Shown in pieces: positions 25,118 through 33,520 of a stretch of DNA of 33,520 nt. The notes beneath the pieces are model-generated. The model saw only the letters and a list, made by a program, of their open reading frames with translations. It was not told the DNA's origin and searched no databases. Position 1 is the first letter of the stretch. The number at the start of each line of letters is the position of its first letter. The stretch covers positions 1 to 33,520 of the forward strand of contig CANNQU010000037.1 in the NCBI GenBank assembly GCA_947507965.1, given 5' to 3'. The translations under genes were made by a program, and so were the position numbers. This stretch comes from Bacteroidota bacterium (GTDB lineage Bacteria > Bacteroidota > Bacteroidia > UKL13-3).

Positions 25118-26629
25118 TTATTTTGTATCCCACCATACTTTTGATAAGAGTGACTTTCCTGCTGGCATATTCGGGTTCCTTGTTGCTTCAACCGAAGGAT
25201 AAACGAAACGGGCCGGATAGTTACCTGCACCTAACTGAGAAGAAGCAGAAGGAGTAAGGAATGATGGATACTTCGTTCTGCGAAATTCTGTCCATGCCTC
25301 AAACCCTTGAGTGCCACACATTGAATACCATTTTTCAGTAGCAATTTTTTCAGCCTTTTGGGCGGTCGTACCGGTTGTTGGATAGGCACCAGGACCAGCG
25401 ATGTATGCGGTTGCATCGGCAGCGAGCAGCCCCCAACGAGCAAAGCCTGCTTTGATACCATCTTCATAATATGTTTTCGCATCAGCACCCAAAGCAAAAC
25501 GAAGATCAGCCTCTGCTTGTAATAAGAAGCTTTCTTCTGCACTCATTAAGATTACGGGAGCCGTTTTACCCGTGAGGGTTGTTGACTCGCCTCCTGTGCC
25601 ACCTACATTATAGCTTGGCAATGAATAGTTAGTATGGGTTAAGGTAGCCGGGTTAGCCAACGACTCGCCTGCACCTTGCTTCACCCCATTATGGGTACCT
25701 GCAGCACTACCAGTGGTAGCCTTCGCAAAGAATTTATCAATACGTTTGTCTGCACGGCCTCCTAGCGAATCTAAGATGGATTTGCTGGCAATAATGTTAG
25801 CTACCGACAAGGCTTTGATGGTTGTATTTAAAGGATTTGCGTTGAATTGCTTATCATAGAATTTAATCTGAACATCTTCGCCTTGTCCGATGAAATATCC
25901 ATTAGAGAAACAAGAATCGATTCCTGCTTGGCAGAAAGCCGAATAGGATGGTATATACGATAAACGTAAATAACATTTCAAACGTAAGGTATTCGCAAAC
26001 TCATACCACAAGGTCATATTTCCTCCAAAAATAAGGTCATCAGATCCAGGGTGTGTAACTAAAGTAGGAGCATCGATGGCGATGATAGCTTCGTTTAATG
26101 AAGCAATAATTCCTTTGTAAACATCTTCTTGGCTTGTGTACTTCGGAGTTAAATTAGCAACTCCTTTTAATGATTCAGCGTAAGGGATATCGCCATAGGC
26201 ATCGGTAAGAACCTGATAGGTATAGGATCTCAAAATTTTGGCTACCGCAACATAATCCTGACGGTCGTTACCGGTTGCATCTTTTTTAGAAGCACTAGCA
26301 ATGGTGTTATCCAAATCGGTTAACGCATCACTGTACATTTGTTGCCAAGGGCGATCCATTTCGGTAGACGATTGTACGTATCGGTCCCATGATTTGTACT
26401 GACCAGCAGTAGGGCCTTGGGTCCATGATTGACTCCAAATATTTCCCCATATCTGAAATTGGTCGCCCATGGTATAGCCAAGAGCTCCGATAGCAGAAGG
26501 TAGGGTGAGGTTATACGGAGCGCTCTCCGGATTGTTTGGATTCGTATTGATATCCAACCAGCTTTTCTTGCAAGCCGTAGCAAAAAGCACGGTTGCAAAT
26601 ATTAAGGTTAAAATTTTATATCGTTTCAT
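25118..26629 (-). CDS. SusD/RagB-like outer-membrane lipoprotein (SusD-like_2 type)
   Basis: 503 residues. Lipobox LFATACKK (Cys20) followed by SWLDINTNPNNPESAPYNLT, the opening of the SusD-like_2 family. Later YKGIIASLNEAI, ILMSAEESFLLQAEADLRFA and WTEFRRTKYPSFLTP are typical helices. The protein caps the SusC barrel at the cell surface and binds the substrate. It lies 39 nt after susC. Members of this subfamily occur often outside polysaccharide loci, for peptides, glycans or metals; the substrate cannot be told here. No sugar-binding residues can be read out with confidence. Confidence 0.9.
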   Translation of the reverse strand: MKRYKILTLIFATVLFATACKKSWLDINTNPNNPESAPYNLTLPSAIGALGYTMGDQFQIWGNIWSQSWTQGPTAGQYKSWDRYVQSSTEMDRPWQQMYSDALTDLDNTIASASKKDATGNDRQDYVAVAKILRSYTYQVLTDAYGDIPYAESLKGVANLTPKYTSQEDVYKGIIASLNEAIIAIDAPTLVTHPGSDDLIFGGNMTLWYEFANTLRLKCYLRLSYIPSYSAFCQAGIDSCFSNGYFIGQGEDVQIKFYDKQFNANPLNTTIKALSVANIIASKSILDSLGGRADKRIDKFFAKATTGSAAGTHNGVKQGAGESLANPATLTHTNYSLPSYNVGGTGGESTTLTGKTAPVILMSAEESFLLQAEADLRFALGADAKTYYEDGIKAGFARWGLLAADATAYIAGPGAYPTTGTTAQKAEKIATEKWYSMCGTQGFEAWTEFRRTKYPSFLTPSASSQLGAGNYPARFVYPSVEATRNPNMPAGKSLLSKVWWDTK

Positions 26630-26668
26630 TGTATATTTTAATTTAAAGATTAAACAAGGTTTATATTA

Positions 26669-29600
26669 TTAGAATGTAACGTTTAGATTAAATCCGTAGC
26701 TGCGCAATGATGGAATTGTAGTGAATTCAAATCCTTGGTCATTACCGGTACCGAACGAACTTGTTTCAGGGTCAACAAAAGCGTTGTCTTTATGTGTTTT
26801 CAACCAAAGATTTCGGCCACTGAATCCTATGGTTGCATTGCCTAAAGGCGTTTTGCTTAACCATTTTGCAGGGAGTTGGTATGATAATGATAATTCACGA
26901 AGCTTGGTGAATGTAGCATCTAACATACTTGTACCAAAATTCTTCTGGTCGGTCCATAAGTCCTGTGGATGTACCTTCTGTGTGGTATTTGCATGATAGC
27001 TGCCATCTCCACCTAAATATACTGTATTTGGAATAACATAATCTTCGCGATTATGATCTAATGTATTCGCAGAAGTACCAACAAACTCCATGATATCTTT
27101 TGTTCTAGAGTAGAACATACCGCCTTGGCGATGTTCAATATTCATATTTAAAGTAAACCCTTTATAGGTAACCGTGTTAATAATACTACCGGTCCAGTCG
27201 GGCTGATATGACCCCATGAAACCAGGCTCTGTATTTACTACAGGCAATCCCGTTGATGAATCAACCACCACCTTTCCATCTTGAGTTTTTGTTCCAATGA
27301 CATAAAAGCTACCGAATGGTTGACCTACTGCAGCCACTACAGATGCAGAAGAAAGACCACCGAAGCTCAATTGAGTGGCTCCGTCATTAAGGGCGGTTAC
27401 CGTGGTTTTGTATTTAGAATACAGTACGGTAAGATTCCAGGTAATATCTTTGGTTTGAACAGGTGTACCTCTCAATTTTAATCCGTAGCCGTTAAACTTT
27501 AGTTCTCCAGCGTTGGTAGTATAAGCAGTATAACCCGATGAAGGAGCGATTGCTGCATCTAAAATCAGATTGGTAGTTTTTCCGGTTGAATAACTAAAAT
27601 CAGCAAAGATTCTGTTTTTAAGGAATGAAAGTTCCGTTCCAATTTCTGTTGATGTAGTGAACTCTGGAGTTAACGCAGGGTTTCCAATACGGTTACCTCT
27701 TGTGAAGCCGGCAACACTATTAACAGGGAAATCAACGCGTGAATCTTTGTAACCATCACCTACAGAGTAAGGGCTATAAGTGGTAGCTAAGCGATAAGGA
27801 AGAGGATCTTTACCCACTTTTGCAAAAGCTACACGAACTTTTCCATAATTTAAAATGTCTTTATTAATTTTTAATGCATCGGTAAACACACACGATAAAT
27901 TCACACTTGGATAGAAGAAACTGCGGCTGTCGGCAGAAAGCGTAGAAGAATGGTCGTTACGGCCCGTTACCGTAAGGAATGCATAGTTTTTGTAGCTTAA
28001 TGTCGCATCAGCCCATACAGCCCAAAGGCGGCGCATGCTTGAACTTGTTGAAGCGTCTTTTGAATCCTTAGAATTAGAGGTAGAATAGAATTCAGGAATC
28101 ACCAATCCACCAGCGGTAGATACACTGTTAAATTGAGCTGAACGTTGATTCACGTTATGGCCAATATCGCCCATTAACTTGAAATCTTTGTTGATGTCCT
28201 TATGCATTCCAATAATTAAGTCGGAGTTAATCTCGGTGTTATTGGTTAATGCTTCCAGGTAAAGTCCTTTATTATTAGCATCGGTGTTTCCAGCATTCTG
28301 GCCTGTTAATACCGAGGTTACCGGTTCGTGGAATTTACGCGTATCAAGAACAAAGTTCGTTCCTAAACGCAATTTAACATCCATCCATTCGGTTGCTTTG
28401 TAACCCACGGTGAAGGCGGCTATAAAGTTATCGATTTTGCTATTGGTTCCGCTTGTGGTTAAAATTTGATATGGATTTAAAGTATAGGCACCATAATAAT
28501 TATCCAAGCTGTTGAATTTGTTGGTGAGGTCTTCTAATTCCTTCAAAGGAATATCGCGAGGGGTTTGTAATACCTGGTCATAAACAGAATAACCTTGTCC
28601 TTGTGTAGAAAGGTTAGATTGTGATTGAGCATACATTAAGGTCATATCGCTATAGAAGTTATTGGCAAACTCCGAGCTTGAGGTTACGGTGAAGGTATTA
28701 CGTTTGTAGTCGGTACCCGGAATAACACCATTATTTTTTAGGTTACTGAAGGATAAGTTGTAACCGGTATGCGCTGTACCACCGCTGATACCAATATTGT
28801 TGGTAAGCGTATGGCCAAGATCAAAGAAATCTTTCACGTTATTGGGTAACGGAGCATAAGGCTTAACACGCTGGGTTGAAACACCGTTTGCATCGGTAAT
28901 AGCTTGTCCCCAAGGTGTTAATGGATAATTACCGTCGGTGCCTTTCTCAAATTTCGGTCCCCAGCTAAAGTTCTCACGGCTATCCGGAGCACCCTCGCCA
29001 CCTTGTCCGAATTCATTTTGATAATCGGGTAATTTTAGCACGTCTTCCCAAGTATAGCCGGTAGAATAACGAATGGTGTTTTTACCTGATCCGCCATTGG
29101 CACGAGAAACGCCTTTTTTAGTTGTTATTACAATAACACCATTGGAAGCGCGGCTACCATAAAGCGCTGCTGCTTGCGGGCCTTCCAATACGTTAATGCT
29201 TTCTATATCATCGGGGTTGATATCGTTTACACGATTACCGGCATCTACTTGATAGTTTAAGTTGTCGGAATTTTGACTTGATGAGTTATTAATAGGAATA
29301 CCATCAATAACAATTAAAGCCTGGTTATCGCCCGTAATGTTCACTGGTGAGCGAAGGGTAACACGAGTTGAAGAGCCCGGGCTACCACTATTATTTACGA
29401 TCGTTAAGCCGGCTACTTTTCCAGAAAGCAGGTTCAGTGCCGAACGGTCGGAAGTGGTGTTTAGTTCTTTAGCCGTTACTTGAGTCGTAGCATAACCCAA
29501 ACTACGTTTCTCCCGCTTAATGGCGTTGGCCGTAACCACCACCTCGTCCAAATCTTTTAAGTCTTCCTCTAAGGCCACGTTTATAACATTCTCTGCGCCA

Positions 29601-29857
29601 AGGGCTACTTCTTTAGTTCGCAGGCCAAGCAAACTAAATACGATTGTTTTTGCTGTTGAAGGAACCGTCAAAGCATAATTACCAGATGCGTCTGTATTTG
29701 TTCCAATGTTTGTTCCCTTGACGCCAACAATTACGCCAATCAGTTTTTCGCCAGTTTTGGCGTCGGATACCGTGCCTGTGACGGCTCGTTGTGAAAATGC
29801 CGTTGCACCCAGCAAGAGCAAAATCAAGAAAAGTGATTTAGTAAATAACTTCTTCAT
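26669..29857 (-). CDS. SusC/RagA-type TonB-dependent outer-membrane transporter
   Basis: 1062 residues. Signal peptide (to about residue 22), carboxypeptidase-regulatory-like domain (RAVTGTVSDAKTGEKLIGV), then the plug: DLDEVVVTANAIKREKRSLG, SGKVAGLTIVNNSGSPGSST, VIDGIPINNSSSQN, VLEGPQAAALYGSRASNGV and ITTKKG. The remainder is the barrel, ending with aromatic FNLNVTF. It imports a ligand captured by the SusD-like lipoprotein, powered by TonB. It is the first gene of the operon with susD and the Ig-like lipoprotein. Two ATTCCGAATATTT repeats lie 50-85 nt upstream of the start. No anti-sigma or ECF sigma gene sits nearby. Confidence 0.95.
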   Translation of the reverse strand: MKKLFTKSLFLILLLLGATAFSQRAVTGTVSDAKTGEKLIGVIVGVKGTNIGTNTDASGNYALTVPSTAKTIVFSLLGLRTKEVALGAENVINVALEEDLKDLDEVVVTANAIKREKRSLGYATTQVTAKELNTTSDRSALNLLSGKVAGLTIVNNSGSPGSSTRVTLRSPVNITGDNQALIVIDGIPINNSSSQNSDNLNYQVDAGNRVNDINPDDIESINVLEGPQAAALYGSRASNGVIVITTKKGVSRANGGSGKNTIRYSTGYTWEDVLKLPDYQNEFGQGGEGAPDSRENFSWGPKFEKGTDGNYPLTPWGQAITDANGVSTQRVKPYAPLPNNVKDFFDLGHTLTNNIGISGGTAHTGYNLSFSNLKNNGVIPGTDYKRNTFTVTSSSEFANNFYSDMTLMYAQSQSNLSTQGQGYSVYDQVLQTPRDIPLKELEDLTNKFNSLDNYYGAYTLNPYQILTTSGTNSKIDNFIAAFTVGYKATEWMDVKLRLGTNFVLDTRKFHEPVTSVLTGQNAGNTDANNKGLYLEALTNNTEINSDLIIGMHKDINKDFKLMGDIGHNVNQRSAQFNSVSTAGGLVIPEFYSTSNSKDSKDASTSSSMRRLWAVWADATLSYKNYAFLTVTGRNDHSSTLSADSRSFFYPSVNLSCVFTDALKINKDILNYGKVRVAFAKVGKDPLPYRLATTYSPYSVGDGYKDSRVDFPVNSVAGFTRGNRIGNPALTPEFTTSTEIGTELSFLKNRIFADFSYSTGKTTNLILDAAIAPSSGYTAYTTNAGELKFNGYGLKLRGTPVQTKDITWNLTVLYSKYKTTVTALNDGATQLSFGGLSSASVVAAVGQPFGSFYVIGTKTQDGKVVVDSSTGLPVVNTEPGFMGSYQPDWTGSIINTVTYKGFTLNMNIEHRQGGMFYSRTKDIMEFVGTSANTLDHNREDYVIPNTVYLGGDGSYHANTTQKVHPQDLWTDQKNFGTSMLDATFTKLRELSLSYQLPAKWLSKTPLGNATIGFSGRNLWLKTHKDNAFVDPETSSFGTGNDQGFEFTTIPSLRSYGFNLNVTF

Positions 29858-29908
29858 ATATAAATTGATAAATTAATTTGAATTGCAAGTAATGAAACTT
29901 TTTCGACA

Positions 29909-29942
29909 ATTCCGAATATTTTGTATTTTATTCCGAATATTT
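29909..29942. promoter_or_regulatory. Paired ATTCCGAATATTT repeats between susC and cinA (candidate operator)
   Basis: ATTCCGAATATTT occurs at 29909-29921 and again at 29930-29942, 21 nt apart start to start, two helical turns. Each contains the near-palindrome ATTC-C-GAAT. The pair lies 52 nt from the susC start, in the spacer shared with cinA. No obvious -7 element overlaps. Confidence 0.4.
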
Positions 29943-30047
29943 AGTTTTCAACAAAAGAAAAATAAGAAAGATAAAAATCGTATTTGCAAACGTTAATGAA
30001 AGAAGAATCAAATACAATGTTATTTTCATTTCATTTATTTTAAAATT

Positions 30048-31295
30048 ATGTTAGCAGAAATAATTACCATCGGCGATGAAATTTTAATTGGACAAATTGT
30101 TGACACCAATTCGGCCTGGATTGCAAAAGAGTTTAATCTTTTAGGGATTAGCATTCATCAAATTACTTCTGTAAGTGATGATCGTGAGCATATTAAAGAG
30201 GCTGTTACCAAGGCATTGGCAACACATGATTTGGTTTTAATTACCGGTGGTTTAGGGCCCACCAAGGATGATATCACCAAGCAGGTGCTAACGGAATTAT
30301 TTAAAACTACTTTGGTATTAGATGAGATTGCCTTTCAAAATATTAAAAGTATTTTTGTTAAAAGAGGCTTCGAAATATTGGAGAGTAATATAGCGCAGGC
30401 TATGCTGCCAGAGAATTGCACCCCACTATATAATACCTGTGGCACAGCACCCGGAATGTGGTTTGATATAAACCATAAGGTAGTGGTGAGTATGCCCGGA
30501 GTACCCTACGAGATGAAGGCAATGATGCAATTGGATGTGTTGCCACGATTAAAGAACATGTTTACCTTTCCCGTTATCAACCATTGTACACTTCAAACTT
30601 CAGGGGTGGGAGAGAGCTTTTTGGCGGAGAAGATAAAGGCCGTCGAAGCTCGATTACCGTCACATATAAAACTGGCCTATCTGCCTTCCATTGGTATGGT
30701 GCGCCTGCGCCTCACGGGTAAAGGCAGCGATGAGCAACAGCTCGCCCAAGAAATAGAGGACTTTAAAAATGAATTAAAAGATGAATTGGGTAGCATCATT
30801 TTTGCAGAAGGGGATATCAGCTTGGCGGAGCATGTTTGTGAGCTATTGAAAGCGAAAAAGAAAACCTTGGCCTTAGCCGAGAGCTGTACCGGTGGATTTG
30901 TTTCGAGCCTTATTGTACAAATACCGGGATGTTCTGAGTGCTTTATGGGTAGTACGGTTACCTATAGTTATGATGCAAAAGAAAAAGAGTTGGGGGTGAA
31001 GCATGAAACACTGAGTAAATTTGGTGCGGTAAGCGAAGAATGTGTAGATGAAATGTTGCAAGGTGTAATACGAAAATACCATACCGATTGTGCCATCGCA
31101 ATATCAGGTATTGCAGGCCCCGATGGTGGAACTCAAGATAAACCGGTGGGCACTATTTATATTGGAATTATGGTGAATGGCAAAAAAATAATTAAGAGGT
31201 ATCAATTTGAAAAGCACCGGGTTAGAAACATAGAACGTGCTGCCATGGCTGCTTTGAATATGCTTCGGATGGCATTAGAGCAGAGCGGCATCTAA
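30048..31295 (+). CDS. cinA: CinA-type nicotinamide-nucleotide amidohydrolase
   Basis: 415 residues, the full two-domain form. N-terminal COG1058/MoCF-like domain: GDEILIGQIVDTNSAWIAK and ITGGLGPTKDDITK, then SMPGVPYEMKAM. C-terminal amidase domain (from about 255): ALAESCTGGFVSSL, STVTYSYDAKEKELGV, AISGIAGPDGGTQDKPVGT. The C-terminal part deamidates nicotinamide mononucleotide in pyridine-nucleotide recycling; the N-terminal part is an ADP-ribose pyrophosphatase in studied members. It is divergent from susC and 190 nt away. The following spacer to the transglycosylase is 223 nt. Confidence 0.93.
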   Translation: MLAEIITIGDEILIGQIVDTNSAWIAKEFNLLGISIHQITSVSDDREHIKEAVTKALATHDLVLITGGLGPTKDDITKQVLTELFKTTLVLDEIAFQNIKSIFVKRGFEILESNIAQAMLPENCTPLYNTCGTAPGMWFDINHKVVVSMPGVPYEMKAMMQLDVLPRLKNMFTFPVINHCTLQTSGVGESFLAEKIKAVEARLPSHIKLAYLPSIGMVRLRLTGKGSDEQQLAQEIEDFKNELKDELGSIIFAEGDISLAEHVCELLKAKKKTLALAESCTGGFVSSLIVQIPGCSECFMGSTVTYSYDAKEKELGVKHETLSKFGAVSEECVDEMLQGVIRKYHTDCAIAISGIAGPDGGTQDKPVGTIYIGIMVNGKKIIKRYQFEKHRVRNIERAAMAALNMLRMALEQSGI

Positions 31296-31518
31296 GCAAG
31301 TGTTCCATCATGTAGATGCTGCAACGCGACGGGGCATGCCATACGATGTTATGCTTCCTGATGCGATTGTACTTTTATAGAGTAGCCTAAAAACTACATA
31401 ATAAATTGTTTGCACAATTGATTTAATAAGATTTTTTAACGTTATTACTTAATTAAATTAATTAACATTGCATAAAATAAAACGTTTAACTTTTCGTTTG
31501 AAGTGTAAAGAAACCATA

Positions 31519-32865
31519 ATGCATAAATTTAGTGTTGCCTTTTTTGTTTTATTCCTTGGTGTGAAATTGCTTGCCCAGCCTTATCCTACCGGGTCGTTGG
31601 GGCCATCCTGCGATAAAATATTGAATGGTGTGGACACCCTGTTAAATGAGGTGAAGTTAGAGTATAAATCTTCGATGAATTATAATCGTGCATCCCTTAA
31701 CGTATATAATTTTCAATTGAATGATATTCCAACGTATAGCGATAGTGTAATTTCCTATCGGATGAAATTGATTGAGAGCCCGATTCCCATGGAATATAAT
31801 AGTTACGTAAAGGGTTATATCGATTTATACTCACAGCGTCGCCGGGAAAGTGTAAGCAAAATGCTGGGAGCATCCGACTATTATTTTCCCCTCTTTGAAG
31901 AAATTCTAGATCAATATAATTTACCGCATGAATTCAAATATTTGTCGATTGTAGAGTCGGCTCTTAACCCCAATGCACAATCGTGGTGTGGCGCTACGGG
32001 TTTGTGGCAATTTATGTACAATACCGGTTTAAGCTATAACCTGGCTATCAATGCAAAGGTGGATGAACGCAAAGACCCGGTGCGCGCCACAGAGGCCATG
32101 TGTCGATACATAACAAGTAGTTATAATCAGTTTGGCGATTGGCTCTTGGCGATTGCGTCATACAACTGTGGACCGGGCTGGGTTGCCTCTGCCGTTCGGA
32201 AGGGGGGAAGTAATAATTTCTGGGATATTCAGCAGTATTTACCGGCTGAAACTCGCGGTTATGTACCCGCGTTTTTAGCTGCCTGCTATGTGTTTAATTA
32301 CGCACCCGAACACAATATTTTTCCAGCGGAGCCCGAAATTAATTATCCGGTGGAGCGTGTGGAAATTGAGCAATCTGTTTCGTTTTATCAGCTGTCGCAT
32401 ACCTTAGATGTGAATTTGAGCGAATTGAGGATGCTTAACCCTTCTTTCAAAAAAGATTATGTGTATAAAGGAGTGAATGCAGAATATATTTTTCTGCCAC
32501 AGCATGCAGCCATTAAGTTTTCCGGGAACAAGCAGAAAGTATATGATGCGCCCGATATTAGTTATACGGAAAGTGCCGTGGAAACTAAGGCCACAGGGTA
32601 TTTAGGGAATCCGGTTCCCCCTTCCGAAAAAGAAAAGGAAGATCGTATTTCGGCTAACACCCAAAATGAGGTGACGGATATCCCGGTTAAAGGAGATTTT
32701 CAAAAATTTCTTTATAAGGTTCAAGTTGGCGACGACCTAAACTATATCTGTCAACGATACAACTGCGATAAGTGGATCATCATGCAATGGAACAATATGA
32801 TGAGCGATAATTTAAACACCGGAGAAGAACTAAAAATTTACGTTCCGAAAGGAATCGCAAACTAG
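31519..32865 (+). CDS. Lytic murein transglycosylase with C-terminal LysM (MltD-like)
   Basis: 448 residues from ATG at 31519; the frame opens at TTG 31468, but the second start gives a clean signal peptide (MHKFSVAFFVLFLGVKLLAQ). The SLT domain shows YLSIVESALNP with catalytic Glu146, GATGLWQFM, DPVRATEAMCRYI and AIASYNCGPGWV. A single LysM domain lies at about 397-445 (YKVQVGDDLNYICQRYNCDK). The enzyme cleaves peptidoglycan glycan strands to 1,6-anhydro-MurNAc ends in the periplasm. Middle residues 250-395 have low complexity linkers. It is convergent with the last hypothetical gene, 6 nt apart. Confidence 0.9.
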   Translation: MHKFSVAFFVLFLGVKLLAQPYPTGSLGPSCDKILNGVDTLLNEVKLEYKSSMNYNRASLNVYNFQLNDIPTYSDSVISYRMKLIESPIPMEYNSYVKGYIDLYSQRRRESVSKMLGASDYYFPLFEEILDQYNLPHEFKYLSIVESALNPNAQSWCGATGLWQFMYNTGLSYNLAINAKVDERKDPVRATEAMCRYITSSYNQFGDWLLAIASYNCGPGWVASAVRKGGSNNFWDIQQYLPAETRGYVPAFLAACYVFNYAPEHNIFPAEPEINYPVERVEIEQSVSFYQLSHTLDVNLSELRMLNPSFKKDYVYKGVNAEYIFLPQHAAIKFSGNKQKVYDAPDISYTESAVETKATGYLGNPVPPSEKEKEDRISANTQNEVTDIPVKGDFQKFLYKVQVGDDLNYICQRYNCDKWIIMQWNNMMSDNLNTGEELKIYVPKGIAN

Positions 32866-32871
32866 TATATT

Positions 32872-33354
32872 TTACAGGTATTTCCGAAGCCAACTGTCAC
32901 GAAGAGGAATCAGAAATTGGGTTTCTAATTCCTTTTTATTTTGTACTAACGTATTCACCATTGGGGTTTCAGCGTTAAATTCTTTTAAACGTAATCGGTT
33001 TACAAATTCAACAACCGAACAATTCTCCATAAGGCCTTCATGGATATAACTCACTCTCATCCTATCCAAGAGTTCAATATCATATTTTTTACCAATATCT
33101 TTTATGAATTTTACCGAAACATCGATGCTGCAGCCACCGGGCTGCTCAAAATCTTCATCTACCATAATTACAATGAAATAATCGTGTAGTAAATGTATCT
33201 CTGCTTTTAATTGATGGTTATGTGCTGTCCAATGTTTTGCAAAGGCATCAAATTCTGGTTGCAGATCGATGGCAGCACTTACTGGGAAGGCCTTGTTGGC
33301 CTGATAAATCCATACTCTTGAATGAGGTGGGAAATCATTGAAAATATTTTGCAT
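32872..33354 (-). CDS. Conserved hypothetical protein of Bacteroidota
   Basis: About 160 residues from ATG at 33354 (a TTG at 33378 would add eight codons). It starts MQNIFNDFPPHSRVWIYQAN, the usual start of a Bacteroidota family often labelled in databases as 'ABC transporter ATPase', though no Walker motif is present, so that label is wrong. Other marks: IDLQPEFDAFAKHWTAHNHQ, HDYFIVIMVDEDFEQPGGCS, DVSVKFIKDIGKKY, VNTLVQNKKELE and ending IPLRDSWLRKYL. No signal peptide. It is cytoplasmic, convergent with the transglycosylase gene, and of unknown function. Confidence 0.8.
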   Translation of the reverse strand: MQNIFNDFPPHSRVWIYQANKAFPVSAAIDLQPEFDAFAKHWTAHNHQLKAEIHLLHDYFIVIMVDEDFEQPGGCSIDVSVKFIKDIGKKYDIELLDRMRVSYIHEGLMENCSVVEFVNRLRLKEFNAETPMVNTLVQNKKELETQFLIPLRDSWLRKYL

Positions 33355-33402
33355 ACGAGTTTCAATATTACGAATCAATAGCGTCCTAAACGTTTAAAAA
33401 AA

Positions 33403-33439
33403 GGAAAGGGAAGTCTTTTCCTCAGAGTTACCTTTGAGG
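33403..33439 (+). other. Two overlapping short hairpins before the IS4 transposase start
   Basis: GGAAA at 33403-33407 can pair with TTTCC at 33417-33421, and CCTCA at 33420-33424 with TGAGG at 33435-33439. They lie 23 nt before the transposase ATG and may belong to the left end of the element, which I cannot delimit without the other end. Confidence 0.3.
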
Positions 33440-33461
33440 TTCTTCAAAAGCCCCCCTTCCT

Positions 33462-33520
33462 ATGGCAAATCTAACATTGTTTTCTCAAATAATTTCTAAA
33501 TTAGATCGATCTAGATTTAA
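33462..33520 (+). mobile_element. IS4-family transposase (DUF4372 type), 5' end only, runs off right edge
   Basis: From ATG at 33462 the frame reads MANLTLFSQIISKLDRSRF and leaves the window. This is the start I know from Bacteroidota IS4-family transposases with an N-terminal DUF4372 domain (MxxxTLFSQIISKLDR). Only 19 codons are visible, so intactness and the terminal inverted repeats cannot be judged. It is the second insertion element at a window edge. Confidence 0.75.

Noticed and set aside
31296-31380. Plus-strand frame after cinA reading KQVFHHVDAATRRGMPYDVM
   Set aside because: Only about 30 codons with a GTG as possible start and no recognised family; could be a remnant but cannot be supported.
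32872-33354. 'ABC transporter ATPase' label for the last hypothetical
   Set aside because: No Walker A, Walker B or signature motif is present and the length is too short.
1-33520. CRISPR arrays, tRNA, rRNA and integrase attachment sites
   Set aside because: No regularly spaced repeats or tRNA-like folds were seen in the spacers; short intergenic regions were scanned by eye only.

Overview
The window reads as chromosome of a member of the Bacteroidota. The evidence is a SusC/SusD pair, lipoproteins of the SusD and DUF1566 kinds, AT-rich spacers with little Shine-Dalgarno signal, a few TAnnTTTG-like promoter elements, and family-specific hypothetical proteins. A Chitinophagales/Sphingobacteriales-like lineage is a reasonable guess, but the sequence alone cannot settle it. 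No tRNA, rRNA or CRISPR array was seen. Several reading frames open with TTG upstream of a better ATG; I moved those starts (GNAT, plsC, nuoEF, mltD-like, last hypothetical).

Layout. (1) 1-1400 is accessory DNA: a broken IS3-family transposase running off the left edge, a 51-residue ORF, a DUF1566 lipoprotein, and a decayed second copy of the 51-residue ORF. (2) 1407-2198 (+) is a DUF3108 envelope protein. (3) 8841 down to 2201 (-) is a tight six-gene operon: PqqD-like protein, ATP-grasp ligase, fold-III PLP decarboxylase, a urea-transporter/M23-peptidase fusion, a TPR plus outer-membrane beta-barrel protein, and a secreted TPR protein. This is the best candidate for an undescribed system. 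It has a carrier or recognition protein, an amino-acid ligase, a decarboxylase, a membrane channel with a peptidase, and an outer-membrane component. (4) 8954-10359 holds a GNAT acetyltransferase and PlsC.

(5) 23609 down to 10509 (-) is a one-carbon/formate island: fhs, fdhD, then a three-subunit NAD-linked formate dehydrogenase (nuoE-, nuoF- and fdhA-like), a rubrerythrin, and a second two-subunit formate dehydrogenase (NuoE-NuoF fusion plus another 909-residue FdhA). Together they interconvert 10-formyl-THF, formate and CO2, with electrons passing to NAD and possibly ferredoxin. (6) 24283-23786 is a conserved-looking hypothetical. (7) 29857 down to 24354 (-) is susC, susD-like and a small Ig-like lipoprotein, closed by a strong hairpin terminator; no glycoside hydrolase accompanies it.

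(8) On the right, cinA (+) and a LysM lytic transglycosylase (+) meet a convergent hypothetical (-). The window ends in the first 19 codons of an IS4-family (DUF4372-type) transposase. Insertion elements therefore sit at both edges.
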